The translations under genes and the position numbers were made by a program. 64,000 nucleotides of DNA from assembly GCF_026790065.1 (NCBI RefSeq), contig NZ_JALAMO010000007.1, forward strand, positions 618,829 through 682,828, given 5' to 3'. This DNA is from Bacillus sp. N13C7 (GTDB lineage: Bacteria; Bacillota; Bacilli; Bacillales; Bacillaceae). This document shows positions 1-8,921 of this stretch, piece by piece (position 1 is the stretch's first letter; each line of letters begins with the position of its first letter). The notes under the pieces were generated by a model, which saw only the letters and a program-made list of their open reading frames with translations, did not search any database and had not been told where the DNA came from.

Positions 1-225
1 GCTGATGATTCCCGCTTTGTCAGGCAGATCTTTTCGGTTGCTCCGCACGTTTTCCTCGTATTGATCTACAGCGGCGAGCGCATACCAAGGAATCTGCGTT
101 ACAGCCTCGACTTTATGATATAATTCCATCCGTTTCGACAGCACTGGATCTGAAAGCTCTTTTCCAGACGCATAAGGCTCACACGCAAACAAAAGGAGAA
201 GAAGGGCGGATAACAAAACTTTCAC
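1..225 (-). CDS. lytH: LytH, L-Ala-D-Glu peptidase of spore cortex maturation (5' part only)
   Basis: The minus strand from 225 to the window edge reads 75 codons starting with GTG. The ribosome binding site AAAGGAGAT lies at 232-240. The N-terminus is a hydrophobic, Leu-rich secretion signal, followed by LSDPVLSKRMELYHKVEAV, which I recognise as the start of B. subtilis LytH (YunA). LytH is a sporulation-specific M23-type peptidase that trims cortex peptide side chains to single L-alanine. Its catalytic domain lies outside the window. In B. subtilis lytH is divergent from lipA, as here. In the family it is expressed late in the mother cell; I could not identify a convincing SigK promoter in the gap. 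Confidence 0.88.
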   Translation of the reverse strand, partial: MKVLLSALLLLLFACEPYASGKELSDPVLSKRMELYHKVEAVTQIPWYALAAVDQYEENVRSNRKDLPDKAGIIS

Positions 226-459
226 AAAATAATCTCCTTTCATATTGAATACACATAGTTTGCGGCAGTCTGGCTTAAAAATGTCAGTAATCATCTTCCC
301 TTGTCGAGAAATTTTTCCTATGTTAAAGTGTCTAGAGAAAAGACTTTCTTTAGTTAGAAAAACATTATTTTTGTTGCAGAAATAGAACCTGCACCTTTCT
401 CGTTTTCAGAATGTTTCGTGTCAGAAATTGAGTATATTGGATATTGGAGATGATGGGAA

Positions 460-1356
460 TTGGCAAAGAAAGACGAACACCTCAGAAAGCCCGAATGGCT
501 CAAAATCAAATTAAATACAAATGAAAACTATACAGGGCTCAAAAAACTCATGCGGGAAAACAACCTGCATACCGTATGTGAAGAAGCAAAATGTCCGAAT
601 ATTCATGAATGCTGGGCGGTCAGACGTACAGCTACATTTATGATTTTAGGTTCTGTTTGTACAAGAGCATGCCGTTTCTGTGCTGTCAAAACGGGCCTTC
701 CAACTGAGCTTGATCTGCAGGAGCCGGAACGCGTAGCGGATTCTGTCGCACTTATGAACCTGAAACACGCGGTGATCACCGCTGTTGCGCGTGACGACCA
801 GAAAGACGGCGGGGCAGGCATTTTCGCGGAAACTGTCCGTGCAATCCGCAGAAAAAGCCCATTTACAACAATTGAGGTGCTCCCGTCTGATATGGGCGGA
901 AACTATGATAACCTGAAAACCTTGATGGATACACGCCCAGATATCCTGAATCACAATATCGAGACGGTTCGCCGCCTGACGCCAAGAGTCCGTGCGCGTG
1001 CGACGTACGACCGTTCGTTGGAATTCTTGCGCCGTGCAAAAGAAATGCAGCCTGACATTCCGACGAAATCAAGCATCATGATCGGACTCGGCGAAACGAA
1101 GGAAGAAATTATTGAAGTCATGGACGACCTCTTGGCAAACAACGTGGATATTATGGCAATCGGCCAATATCTGCAGCCGACGAAGAAACACTTGAAAGTC
1201 CAAAAATACTATCACCCTGATGAGTTTGCAGAATTAAAAGAAATCGCCATGCAAAAAGGCTTCAGCCACTGCGAAGCCGGTCCGCTTGTCCGTTCATCTT
1301 ACCACGCGGATGAACAGGTGAACGAAGCATCTAAAAAGCGCCAAGCACAAGCATAA
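460..1356 (+). CDS. lipA: Lipoyl synthase LipA
   Basis: A radical SAM enzyme of 298 residues that inserts two sulfur atoms into protein-bound octanoyl groups to make lipoyl cofactors for 2-oxoacid dehydrogenases and the glycine cleavage system. Both diagnostic cysteine clusters are present. The LipA-specific cluster is C40-x4-C45-x5-C51 and the radical SAM cluster is C67-x3-C71-x2-C74 (CTRACRFC). The start is TTG at 460, preceded by GGAGATGATGGGA; no ATG fits better. The gene is monocistronic, ending at a hairpin shared with yutC. Nearby yutI and yutM encode Fe-S biogenesis-type proteins, which suits a two-cluster enzyme. Called yutB in older annotation. Confidence 0.97.
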   Translation: MAKKDEHLRKPEWLKIKLNTNENYTGLKKLMRENNLHTVCEEAKCPNIHECWAVRRTATFMILGSVCTRACRFCAVKTGLPTELDLQEPERVADSVALMNLKHAVITAVARDDQKDGGAGIFAETVRAIRRKSPFTTIEVLPSDMGGNYDNLKTLMDTRPDILNHNIETVRRLTPRVRARATYDRSLEFLRRAKEMQPDIPTKSSIMIGLGETKEEIIEVMDDLLANNVDIMAIGQYLQPTKKHLKVQKYYHPDEFAELKEIAMQKGFSHCEAGPLVRSSYHADEQVNEASKKRQAQA

Positions 1357-1360
1357 TGCC

Positions 1361-1386
1361 AAAACGCCAGATCATCTGGCGTTTTT
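1361..1386. terminator. Bidirectional terminator between lipA and yutC
   Basis: Inverted repeat AAAACGCCAGAT/ATCTGGCGTTTTT with a run of T on each strand. It can end both converging genes. The yutC stop codon (complement of 1372-1374) lies inside the hairpin. Confidence 0.85.
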
Positions 1387-2007
1387 GTCATTCTTATTGA
1401 TTTTCATGTCCTGGCGGGTTTCTCCGTTGGCATTTTCATTATCTGAGACAGGGCTTCCTTGCGGGGAGGCTTTCATTTCTTGAATCGTCCCAGACATGAT
1501 CTCTCTGATGTCTCTTGAACCGGAGCCGAGATTGCTGTAATTTTCAATCGACTGCATATGGTTTGGATTATCGGAAATATACACATGATAGTATCGCGGT
1601 ATTACAGAAGCCGCCGTTTTCTTCACCTGATCGGCGGTCAGCTCGCGGTTTTTGGAATCGGTTTTGTACACGACAAGCGCTTCTTGATCTGTCACCAGTG
1701 TGGCAGCATCTTGAATATGGGGGAGCTGAACCGTTACACTTGATATCATGTGAGCGGTTTCTTCCCGGTTCATCACTGGCGCTTTCTGCTGTTCGCCGTC
1801 AAATTGTTCTTTTTGATAGCGGACATAGCCAAATTGTTCGTTTTCATCATGGCGGTTAAAAGCCTCGTTGCGGTCAGACACATGAATGGGCCTGGTTTGA
1901 TTCTGCGCCTGATTCTGGACATTTTGCTCGGCATTATCGAGTCCTGTACCCCCGCACCCGGATAAAAGCCCGGTGAACAGGCAGAGACTGACAGCAGTTC
2001 GTTTCAT
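1372..2007 (-). CDS. yutC: YhcN/YlaJ-family sporulation lipoprotein YutC
   Basis: A predicted lipoprotein of 211 residues. The N-terminus MKRTAVSLCLFTGLLSGCGG is a lipoprotein signal with a lipobox (LSGC). The mature part begins with a Q/N-rich low-complexity stretch, and the C-terminal half matches the YhcN/YlaJ spore lipoprotein family. The open frame extends 25 codons further upstream, but the start at 2007 directly follows a strong ribosome binding site (GAGGAGGGAT) and begins the signal peptide, so I use it. Family members are made in sporulating cells and some affect germination. The function of YutC itself is not established. Confidence 0.88.
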   Translation of the reverse strand: MKRTAVSLCLFTGLLSGCGGTGLDNAEQNVQNQAQNQTRPIHVSDRNEAFNRHDENEQFGYVRYQKEQFDGEQQKAPVMNREETAHMISSVTVQLPHIQDAATLVTDQEALVVYKTDSKNRELTADQVKKTAASVIPRYYHVYISDNPNHMQSIENYSNLGSGSRDIREIMSGTIQEMKASPQGSPVSDNENANGETRQDMKINKNDKNAR

Positions 2008-2120
2008 TTGTAAATCCCTCCTCATATGTAGGGTAGCCAAATCGCATGATTTATTCTTTAGCAATTGATGGGGAACGGGCAATGAATTATGATAGGAATG
2101 AGTGAAAAAGAGGTGAGATC

Positions 2121-2396
2121 ATGATTCTTATTCAAAATGCCGAATTTGAATTGGTGCACAATTTCAAAGACGGCTTCAACGAAGAGGCTTTTAAAGCCCG
2201 CTACTCCGATATTTTAAATAAATACGATTATATTGTGGGAGACTGGGGGTACGGTCAGCTTAGGCTCAAGGGCTTCTTTGACGACCAGAATCAAAAGGCA
2301 ACCTTCGAAACGAAAATCAGCACACTAGATGAATACATTTACGAATACTGCAATTTCGGCTGTGCGTATTTTGTCTTGAAACGGATCAGAAAATAA
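2121..2396 (+). CDS. yutD: YutD-family protein, unknown function
   Basis: A small soluble protein of 91 residues, rich in aromatic and acidic residues and ending in KRIRK. Features include a VGDWGYGQLRLKGF segment and two cysteines in YCNFGCAYF. It is recognised as the conserved Firmicutes YutD family, for which I know no biochemical role. The ATG at 2121 follows AGAGGTGAG. It begins a likely operon yutD-yutE-yutF, with a 23-bp gap to yutE. No signal peptide or membrane segment is visible. Confidence 0.88.
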   Translation: MILIQNAEFELVHNFKDGFNEEAFKARYSDILNKYDYIVGDWGYGQLRLKGFFDDQNQKATFETKISTLDEYIYEYCNFGCAYFVLKRIRK

Positions 2397-2419
2397 ATAT
2401 ACACAAAGGGGATGCTGTC

Positions 2420-2854
2420 ATGTATTTTGTTGACAGAAACAAGATCGAGCAAACACTCGGGTTCTTTGAACAACAGCTTGCGCTTTTCAACTCACAAACA
2501 GACTGGGAGACTGAAATCGGGAGACTGGCGCTTCAGCGAATAGGCCATCTGTTAATCGAATGCATTCTTGATACAGGCAATGACATGATTGACGGTTTTA
2601 TTATGCGGGATCCAGGCAGCTATGATGATATTATGGACATACTTGTCGATGAAAAAGTTGTCACGGAAAAAGAGGGAACTGAGCTCAAAAAATTGATCGC
2701 CTACCGCAAAACATTGGTTCAGCAGTATCTGTTTGCTGACAGTGCCGAGCTTTACAGGCTGATCACGGCACATCAGACTGCTCTTCAAGACTTCCCGCAA
2801 CGGATCAGAAGCTACTTGGAAACAGAGCTTGGCCCTGTTTCTGCGTTTAAATAA
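2420..2854 (+). CDS. yutE: HepT-like (DUF86) HEPN protein YutE, atypical active-site motif
   Basis: A helical HEPN-fold protein of 144 residues resembling HepT-like ribonuclease toxins. Those enzymes carry R-x4-6-H-x-Y, but here the corresponding motif is R96-KTLV-Q101-Q-Y103, so glutamine replaces the expected histidine. My recollection of the 168 protein has the same glutamine, so it is probably not a strain-specific lesion. No MNT nucleotidyltransferase antitoxin gene is adjacent; the neighbours are yutD and the HAD phosphatase yutF. The ATG follows AAAGGGGATG. Whether it is an active RNase is doubtful. Confidence 0.88.
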   Translation: MYFVDRNKIEQTLGFFEQQLALFNSQTDWETEIGRLALQRIGHLLIECILDTGNDMIDGFIMRDPGSYDDIMDILVDEKVVTEKEGTELKKLIAYRKTLVQQYLFADSAELYRLITAHQTALQDFPQRIRSYLETELGPVSAFK

Positions 2855-2881
2855 CAACTGGAAAGCCACAGGAGTGTTGAA

Positions 2882-3652
2882 ATGAAAACATATAAAGGGT
2901 ATTTAATTGATTTAGACGGAACGATGTACAATGGCACAGAAAAAATCGAGGAAGCGTGTGAATTTGTCAGAACGCTGAAGGATCGCGGCGTGCCTTATCT
3001 ATTTGTGACAAACAACTCTTCGCGCACACCGAAGCAGGTGGCGGACAAGCTCGTGTCTTTTGATATTCCGGCATCAGAAGAACAAGTCTTCACAACCAGC
3101 ATGGCCACTGCCCAGCATATCGCCCAGCAGAAAAAAGACGCGTCTGTGTATGTGATTGGGGAAGAAGGGATCCGCCAGGCCATTGAAGAAAACGGACTGA
3201 CGTTTGGCGGGGAAAACGCGGATTTTGTGGTGGTTGGCATTGACCGTTCCATTACATACGAAAAATTTGCTGTTGGCTGCCTGGCAATCAGAAATGGCGC
3301 CCGCTTTATTTCTACTAACGGAGATATTGCGATTCCGACGGAGAGAGGCCTCCTGCCAGGAAACGGTTCACTGACTTCTGTTTTAACCGTATCGACAGGC
3401 GTACAGCCGGTATTTATCGGCAAACCGGAATCTATTATTATGGAGCAGGCGATGCGCGTTCTTGGCACGGATGTGTCGGAAACACTTATGGTCGGCGACA
3501 ACTATGCGACAGACATCATGGCCGGCATTAACGCCGGTATGGATACACTGCTTGTTCACACAGGCGTAACGAAAAGAGAGCATATGACAGACGATATGGA
3601 AAAACCGACTCACGCCATTGACTCTCTGACTGAATGGATTCCATACATTTAA
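2882..3652 (+). CDS. yutF: HAD-family (NagD-like) sugar phosphatase YutF
   Basis: A 256-residue member of the HAD superfamily, NagD/class IIA subgroup. Motif I is D10-L-D12-G-T near the N-terminus (LIDLDGTMYNG), motif II is the T/S of TNNSS, and the acidic motif IV is VGDNYATDI. The predicted role is a Mg-dependent phosphatase acting on phosphorylated small metabolites; the physiological substrate is not known from sequence. It lies 27 bp behind yutE and has its own GGAGTG ribosome binding site. It ends at a hairpin shared with yutG. Confidence 0.9.
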   Translation: MKTYKGYLIDLDGTMYNGTEKIEEACEFVRTLKDRGVPYLFVTNNSSRTPKQVADKLVSFDIPASEEQVFTTSMATAQHIAQQKKDASVYVIGEEGIRQAIEENGLTFGGENADFVVVGIDRSITYEKFAVGCLAIRNGARFISTNGDIAIPTERGLLPGNGSLTSVLTVSTGVQPVFIGKPESIIMEQAMRVLGTDVSETLMVGDNYATDIMAGINAGMDTLLVHTGVTKREHMTDDMEKPTHAIDSLTEWIPYI

Positions 3653-3656
3653 ATAA

Positions 3657-3686
3657 ATAAGGGCACCCCAAAGGGTGCCCTTATTC
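3657..3686. terminator. Bidirectional terminator between yutF and yutG
   Basis: Stem GGGCACCC/GGGTGCCC (3661-3680) with a CAAA loop, flanked by AATAA and TTATT. It serves both convergent genes. Confidence 0.8.
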
Positions 3687-4181
3687 TGTGTGCCGCGCGC
3701 GGTGTGCGAGCCTGCTTGAGGCTGCGGCGGAAATCGCGCCGACGATGTCATCCAGAAAGGTATGGCATTCGCCGGTTGATTTATCATTTAAATGTTTAAG
3801 GATTCCGGGTTTTTCTTTGTCAATGTAGCCGTAGTTCGTAAACCCGATCGATCCGTAAATATTCACGATGGAAAATGCCAGAACTTCATCTACTCCATAT
3901 AGGCTTTCATCTGTTTCAAGCATTGTTTGCAGCGGTTCAGACAGTTTTTTCTGCTCGGCAAGAACATCCAATTCAATGCCCGTTAAAATCGCATTTTGCA
4001 CCTCGCGTTTTGCGAGAACGCGATTGACATTCAACGTGCACTCATCAATGGTTAAATCCGGATGATATTTTTTCTGCAGAAAAAAGACAAGCTCGGCAAT
4101 GTCTGATACCTCAACGCCGCGCTCCTTCATCCGTGCTCTTGCTTTTGCTTCCATCTGACTGACTTGTTCTTTTTCTGACAT
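3681..4181 (-). CDS. yutG: PgpA-like phosphatidylglycerophosphatase-family protein YutG
   Basis: A 166-residue protein similar to the phosphatidylglycerophosphatase A family. A long charged N-terminal helical part is followed by a more conserved C-terminal half with FTNYGYIDKEKPG and HTFLDDIVGAISAAASSRL. The acidic pair in FLDD suits a metal-dependent phosphatase. Unlike E. coli PgpA, no clear transmembrane segments are visible. Start 4181 (MSEKEQVSQ) is preferred over an in-frame GTG at 4190 because GGGTG sits about 6 bases upstream. Its lipid role in B. subtilis is an inference from family. Confidence 0.85.
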   Translation of the reverse strand: MSEKEQVSQMEAKARARMKERGVEVSDIAELVFFLQKKYHPDLTIDECTLNVNRVLAKREVQNAILTGIELDVLAEQKKLSEPLQTMLETDESLYGVDEVLAFSIVNIYGSIGFTNYGYIDKEKPGILKHLNDKSTGECHTFLDDIVGAISAAASSRLAHRARHTE

Positions 4182-4336
4182 CAGCTTCACCCAATCTTTT
4201 TTACTAGTTTATACAAAATGTTTGAGATGTTTACGACTTTTTCCTGCGCCTTCGTCGGATTAAAATATGTATTCATAATTCCGGACGTGTATGACTACGA
4301 TGTGATGAGCCCTAATTCTACAGGCAGGTGATCATT

Positions 4337-5362
4337 GTGAAAGGTACAATAAAAGAAAAATACGGTATTCATATCAGGCAGCTTTCCATGTACCAGAACA
4401 CTTATCAATGCTTTCAGACGCCGAATTCACTCTTTCTGATTGTCCCCGTTTCCCAATTCTCAGATACGGAGCTGGCGGAGCTTTATTACATGAGTCAGTA
4501 TTTACAAGAACAAAGTGACCCATACGTTTCGGTTTTTATCTTTACAAAAGAAGGTGAGCTGACGTTTGAACATGAAGGAAAAACGTACGCACTGCTGAAG
4601 GCGGCACCTCCTTTGTCAAACCGGGCGTTTTCCATTGGGGCGGAGCTGGCGGAATTTCACCGGAAAGGCAGAGGCTACCCGTATGAAGTGAAAGCAGCCG
4701 GAAGAATCGGGCAGTGGAAGGATCTGTGGGGAAAACGCATTGATCAGCTGGAAGCGTTTTGGCAGCGAAAGGTTCAGACCCCTCCGCATGAGCCATTCGA
4801 TAAAAAAATGATCGAATCATTTCCATATTATTTAGGACTGTCGGAAAACGCGATACAATATTTAGTGGACACTGAGCTGGATGACAAGCCCCAAGCCGCT
4901 GATTCAGGAACGATATGCCACCAGCGGATGGAAAGACATACATGGTCATTCGAATCGTTGATCAGGATTCCGTCGGATTGGGTATTTGACCACGCCTCAC
5001 GCGATTTGGCTGAATATATGAGGCATACGTTTTTGCATCACAGACAAGATTTTAACCAGCAGGGCTTTCTTTTTTTACAGGAATACGGGCAAGTCACCCC
5101 GCTGTCTTCGTTTTCGAAACGCCTTCTGTACAGCCGCTTGCTCTTCCCGCTTCATTATTTTGAAACCGTGGAGAGCTACTACATGTCGTCAGAATCAGAA
5201 AAACATTATTATGAAGAGCAGCTTGACTTCATTCTTGGTGACTGCGGACGCTATGAACAATTTCTCAATACAGCACAGGAATTCATGAATATGCGGGCGC
5301 AGAAGCTGTTTGTTCCCCGCGTGGGCTGGCTCGGAAAAGGCAGAAAAATAATTAGAAAATAA
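4337..5362 (+). CDS. yutH: Spore coat-associated protein YutH (CotS-like kinase fold)
   Basis: A 341-residue protein belonging to the CotS/YsxE/YutH group of spore proteins with an aminoglycoside phosphotransferase-like fold. The N-lobe contains YALLKAAPP and a later GAELAEFHRKG. A convincing catalytic H-x-D pair was not identified, so catalysis is uncertain. GTG at 4337 has AGGTGA 5 bases upstream; an in-frame GTG at 4328 would overlap this site, so I use the later start. It is transcribed alone, upstream of the threonine operon. Association with the spore coat is known for the B. subtilis protein, not shown by this sequence. Confidence 0.85.
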   Translation: MKGTIKEKYGIHIRQLSMYQNTYQCFQTPNSLFLIVPVSQFSDTELAELYYMSQYLQEQSDPYVSVFIFTKEGELTFEHEGKTYALLKAAPPLSNRAFSIGAELAEFHRKGRGYPYEVKAAGRIGQWKDLWGKRIDQLEAFWQRKVQTPPHEPFDKKMIESFPYYLGLSENAIQYLVDTELDDKPQAADSGTICHQRMERHTWSFESLIRIPSDWVFDHASRDLAEYMRHTFLHHRQDFNQQGFLFLQEYGQVTPLSSFSKRLLYSRLLFPLHYFETVESYYMSSESEKHYYEEQLDFILGDCGRYEQFLNTAQEFMNMRAQKLFVPRVGWLGKGRKIIRK

Positions 5363-5423
5363 AGAATCTTGTCATATCAACGCGTTAAGCGTTTACATTC
5401 CCAAAATTCAGCCATTTGCTATC

Positions 5424-5452
5424 TTGTCAAAAGGGGGATGGGCTTATATAAT
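5424..5452 (+). promoter_or_regulatory. SigA promoter of hom-thrC-thrB
   Basis: TTGTCA (5424-5429), 17-bp spacer, TATAAT (5447-5452), close to the vegetative consensus. Transcription should begin near 5459, giving a leader of about 70 nt. Confidence 0.85.
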
Positions 5453-5485
5453 GTTTGTAACTTATATGTCTGTGTTGAGTTAACA

Positions 5486-5508
5486 ATTGTCTTTTTAGAG
5501 AAGACAAT
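5486..5508 (+). promoter_or_regulatory. Inverted repeat in the hom leader, candidate repressor site
   Basis: Perfect 8-bp arms ATTGTCTT and AAGACAAT separated by 7 bases, lying between the predicted transcription start and the hom start codon. The position fits a road-block type operator. A threonine repressor (ThrR) controlling hom has been described in B. subtilis; assigning this repeat to it is inference. No run of T follows, so it is not a terminator. Confidence 0.6.
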
Positions 5509-5529
5509 CAAATGAAAGGTGGAGTTTTT

Positions 5530-6831
5530 TTGAAAGCGATTCGTGTAGGGCTTTTAGGTTTAGGTACCGTCGGAAGCGGTGTCGTTAAAATTATTCAAGA
5601 CCATCAGGATAAGCTGATGCATCAGGTCGGCTGTCCGGTTACGATAAAAAAAGTGCTTGTCAAAGATCTAGAGAAAAAGAGAGAAGTAGATTTGCCGAAG
5701 GAAGTGCTCACAACAGAAGTGTATGATGTCATCGATGATCCAGATGTTGATGTCGTCATTGAGGTGATCGGCGGAGTTGAACAGACAAAACAATATTTGC
5801 TCGACGCGCTGAGATCGAAAAAGCATGTGGTCACAGCAAACAAGGATTTAATAGCTGTGTACGGCTCCGAGCTGCTTGCGGAAGCGAAGGAAAATGGCTG
5901 CGACATCTACTTTGAAGCCAGTGTTGCCGGTGGCATTCCGATTTTGCGCACGTTAGAGGAAGGCCTCTCATCAGACCGGATTACAAAGATGATGGGGATC
6001 GTGAACGGAACAACGAACTTTATCTTAACTAAAATGATTAAAGAAAAAAGCCCTTACGAGGAAGTGCTCAAGGAAGCGCAGGATCTCGGCTTTGCCGAAG
6101 CTGATCCGACTTCAGACGTGGAAGGGCTTGACGCCGCACGGAAAATGGCGATATTGGCGCGTCTCGGTTTCTCGATGAACGTGGATCTGGAAGACGTCAA
6201 AGTAAAGGGAATCTCCCAAATTACAGACGAGGACATCAGCTTCAGCAAACGCCTTGGCTATACGATGAAGCTGATCGGGATTGCACAGCGTGACGGAAGC
6301 AAAATCGAGGTCAGCGTTCAGCCGACACTGCTTCCTGACCATCATCCGCTGTCTGCTGTGCATAATGAGTTTAACGCCGTTTATGTGTACGGTGAGGCTG
6401 TCGGTGAGACGATGTTCTACGGGCCGGGAGCCGGAAGCATGCCGACTGCGACATCCGTTGTTTCTGACCTTGTCGCTGTCATGAAAAATATGCGACTCGG
6501 CGTAACCGGCAACAGCTTTGTTGGGCCGCAATATGAGAAAAACATGAAATCGCCGTCTGACATTTACGCCCAGCAGTTTTTGAGAATTCATGTAAAAGAT
6601 GAGGTCGGTTCATTCTCGAAAATTACGTCTGTGTTCTCTGAACGGGGCGTGAGCTTTGAAAAGATCCTGCAGCTGCCGATTAAAGGCCATGATGAGTTAG
6701 CCGAAATCGTCATTGTCACACACCATACATCTGAAGCTGATTTCAGTGATATCCTGCAAAACCTAAATGATTTGGAAGTCGTTCAAGAAGTCAAAAGCAC
6801 ATATCGTGTAGAAGGGAACGGTTGGAGCTAA
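5530..6831 (+). CDS. hom: Homoserine dehydrogenase
   Basis: Reduces aspartate semialdehyde to homoserine, the branch-point step to threonine and methionine. The 433 residues start with an NAD(P)-binding Rossmann fold ([12 protein letters not shown]). The catalytic domain contains the dehydrogenase signature around [11 protein letters not shown], and the C-terminus carries an ACT domain (about 355-430; [20 protein letters not shown]), typical of feedback control. The start is TTG at 5530, behind AAAGGTGGAG; an upstream in-frame ATG at 5512 lies before that site. First gene of the threonine operon; its stop codon overlaps the thrC start (TAATG). Confidence 0.97.
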   Translation: MKAIRVGLLGLGTVGSGVVKIIQDHQDKLMHQVGCPVTIKKVLVKDLEKKREVDLPKEVLTTEVYDVIDDPDVDVVIEVIGGVEQTKQYLLDALRSKKHVVTANKDLIAVYGSELLAEAKENGCDIYFEASVAGGIPILRTLEEGLSSDRITKMMGIVNGTTNFILTKMIKEKSPYEEVLKEAQDLGFAEADPTSDVEGLDAARKMAILARLGFSMNVDLEDVKVKGISQITDEDISFSKRLGYTMKLIGIAQRDGSKIEVSVQPTLLPDHHPLSAVHNEFNAVYVYGEAVGETMFYGPGAGSMPTATSVVSDLVAVMKNMRLGVTGNSFVGPQYEKNMKSPSDIYAQQFLRIHVKDEVGSFSKITSVFSERGVSFEKILQLPIKGHDELAEIVIVTHHTSEADFSDILQNLNDLEVVQEVKSTYRVEGNGWS

Positions 6832-7889
6832 TGTGGAAAGGACTTATCCATCAATATAAAGAATTTTTACCTGTAACTGATCAAACACCGGCGCTTACTT
6901 TACATGAAGGAAACACACCCCTTATTTATCTGCCGAAGCTTTCTGAGCAGCTCGGAATTGAGCTTCATGTCAAAACAGAGGGCGTCAATCCTACCGGATC
7001 ATTTAAAGACCGCGGAATGGTCATGGCTGTGGCGAAAGCAAAAGAAGAGGGAAACGACACGATTATGTGCGCGTCAACAGGAAACACTTCCGCGGCTGCG
7101 GCTGCTTATGCTGCCCGCGCTAACATGAAATGCATCGTCATCATCCCGAACGGAAAAATTGCGTTTGGAAAACTCGCTCAGGCTGTCATGTACGGAGCTG
7201 AGATTATCGCAATTGACGGAAACTTTGACGATGCACTTAAAATTGTCCGTTCCATCTGTGAGAAATCACCGATTGCCCTTGTCAATTCAGTGAATCCTTA
7301 CCGCATTGAAGGCCAAAAAACTGCTGCCTTCGAAGTGTGCGAACAGCTTGGAGAAGCGCCGGATGTGTTAGCGATCCCGGTCGGAAATGCGGGAAACATC
7401 ACTGCGTACTGGAAGGGCTTCAAGGAATATCATGAGAAAAACGGCACAGGCCTTCCGAAAATGCGCGGCTTTGAAGCGGAAGGCGCGGCGGCAATCGTGC
7501 GAAATGAAGTGATTGAAAATCCGGAAACAATAGCGACAGCCATTCGTATCGGAAACCCGGCAAGCTGGGACAAAGCTGTAAAGGCAGCCGAGGAATCCAA
7601 CGGGAAAATTGACGAAGTCACTGATGATGAAATCCTTCACGCGTATCAGCTGATCGCCCGTGAAGAAGGCGTGTTTGCAGAACCGGGTTCTTGCGCGTCT
7701 ATCGCAGGGGTGCTGAAACAGGTGAAATCCGGAGAAATTCCGAAAGGCAGCAAGGTCGTCGCTGTGCTAACAGGAAACGGACTGAAAGATCCGAACACAG
7801 CGGTCGACATTTCAGAAATCAAGCCAGTCACATTGCCGACTGATGAAGACAGCATCCTTGAATATGTAAAAGGAGCGGCCCGTGTATGA
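6831..7889 (+). CDS. thrC: Threonine synthase
   Basis: A 352-residue PLP enzyme that converts O-phosphohomoserine to threonine. The PLP lysine is in GSFKDRGM, and the phosphate-binding glycine loop is PVGNAGN. ATG at 6831 overlaps the hom stop codon, and the stop overlaps thrB by 4 bp (ATGA), indicating translational coupling through the operon. The 5'-most ATG-like extension (6822) lies inside hom and has no advantage. Confidence 0.97.
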   Translation: MWKGLIHQYKEFLPVTDQTPALTLHEGNTPLIYLPKLSEQLGIELHVKTEGVNPTGSFKDRGMVMAVAKAKEEGNDTIMCASTGNTSAAAAAYAARANMKCIVIIPNGKIAFGKLAQAVMYGAEIIAIDGNFDDALKIVRSICEKSPIALVNSVNPYRIEGQKTAAFEVCEQLGEAPDVLAIPVGNAGNITAYWKGFKEYHEKNGTGLPKMRGFEAEGAAAIVRNEVIENPETIATAIRIGNPASWDKAVKAAEESNGKIDEVTDDEILHAYQLIAREEGVFAEPGSCASIAGVLKQVKSGEIPKGSKVVAVLTGNGLKDPNTAVDISEIKPVTLPTDEDSILEYVKGAARV

Positions 7890-8815
7890 ACGAAGCCGAC
7901 ATGCTGTTCACTGTCACTGTTCCCGGAAGCACAGCTAACCTAGGCCCCGGCTTTGATTCAGTCGGAATGGCGCTCAGCAGATATTTGAAGCTGACCGTCT
8001 TTGAAAGCGACAAATGGTCTTTTGAAGCTGAAACAGAAACAGTCGCCGGAATTCCGGCGGGTACAGATAATATGATCTATCAAGTGGCAAAACGGACAGC
8101 AGATTTGTACGGCAAAGAAATGCCGCCTGTCCATGTGAAGGTGTGGAGCGACATTCCGCTCGCACGCGGCCTTGGCAGCAGCGCCGCGGCGATTGTAGCG
8201 GCCATTGAACTGGCTGATGAATTATGCAGCTTAAAGCTGTCTGAAGCGGACAAGCTGCATTTAGCCAGTCTTGAGGAAGGACATCCGGACAATGCGGGCG
8301 CTTCTCTCGTTGGCGGACTTGTGATCGGCCTGCATGAAGAAGAAGAGACCCAAATGATCCGCGTCCCGGATGCCGGCATTGACGTTGTCGTTGTCATTCC
8401 TTTTTACGAAGTGCTGACAAGAGACGCAAGAGACGTGCTTCCGAAGGAATTTCCATATGCCGATGCCGTAAAGGCAAGTGCTGTCAGCAATATCCTCATT
8501 GCTGCGATCATGTCTAAGGATTGGCCGCTCGTCGGGAAAATCATGAAGAAGGATATGTTCCACCAGCCATACCGGGCAATGCTTGTGCCTGAGCTGTCCA
8601 AAGTAGAACATGTCGCCGAAATGAAGGGCGCATATGGAACGGCTCTCAGCGGGGCAGGCCCGACGATTCTCGTCATGACCGAAAAAGGAAAGGGAGAAGA
8701 GCTAAAAGAACAGCTCGCGCTTCATTTCCCTCATTGTGAAGTAGACGCTTTGACCGTTCCAAAAGAGGGAAGTATCATAGAGCGAAATCCTTTATATCAA
8801 GTAAAAAGTGTCTAG
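7886..8815 (+). CDS. thrB: Homoserine kinase
   Basis: A 309-residue GHMP kinase that phosphorylates homoserine for ThrC. The family motif [15 protein letters not shown] (ATP phosphate loop) is present, as is a C-terminal [17 protein letters not shown] motif. It is translationally coupled to thrC by an ATGA overlap and is the last gene of the operon before a strong terminator. Gene order hom-thrC-thrB is standard for Bacillus. Confidence 0.97.
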   Translation: MNEADMLFTVTVPGSTANLGPGFDSVGMALSRYLKLTVFESDKWSFEAETETVAGIPAGTDNMIYQVAKRTADLYGKEMPPVHVKVWSDIPLARGLGSSAAAIVAAIELADELCSLKLSEADKLHLASLEEGHPDNAGASLVGGLVIGLHEEEETQMIRVPDAGIDVVVVIPFYEVLTRDARDVLPKEFPYADAVKASAVSNILIAAIMSKDWPLVGKIMKKDMFHQPYRAMLVPELSKVEHVAEMKGAYGTALSGAGPTILVMTEKGKGEELKEQLALHFPHCEVDALTVPKEGSIIERNPLYQVKSV

Positions 8816-8824
8816 ATCATGCCA

Positions 8825-8860
8825 AGCGTCTCTCAGTGTAGCTGAGGGCGCTTTTTTTTG
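8825..8860 (+). terminator. Terminator of hom-thrC-thrB
   Basis: Imperfect stem AGCGTCTCTCAG/CTGAGGGCGCT followed by eight T residues. Confidence 0.82.
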
Positions 8861-8921
8861 CTGGAGATAAAGGAGTTTTTATTTAGGAAAACGAAATACA
8901 TGTAAAAAGGAGGAGATGAAT

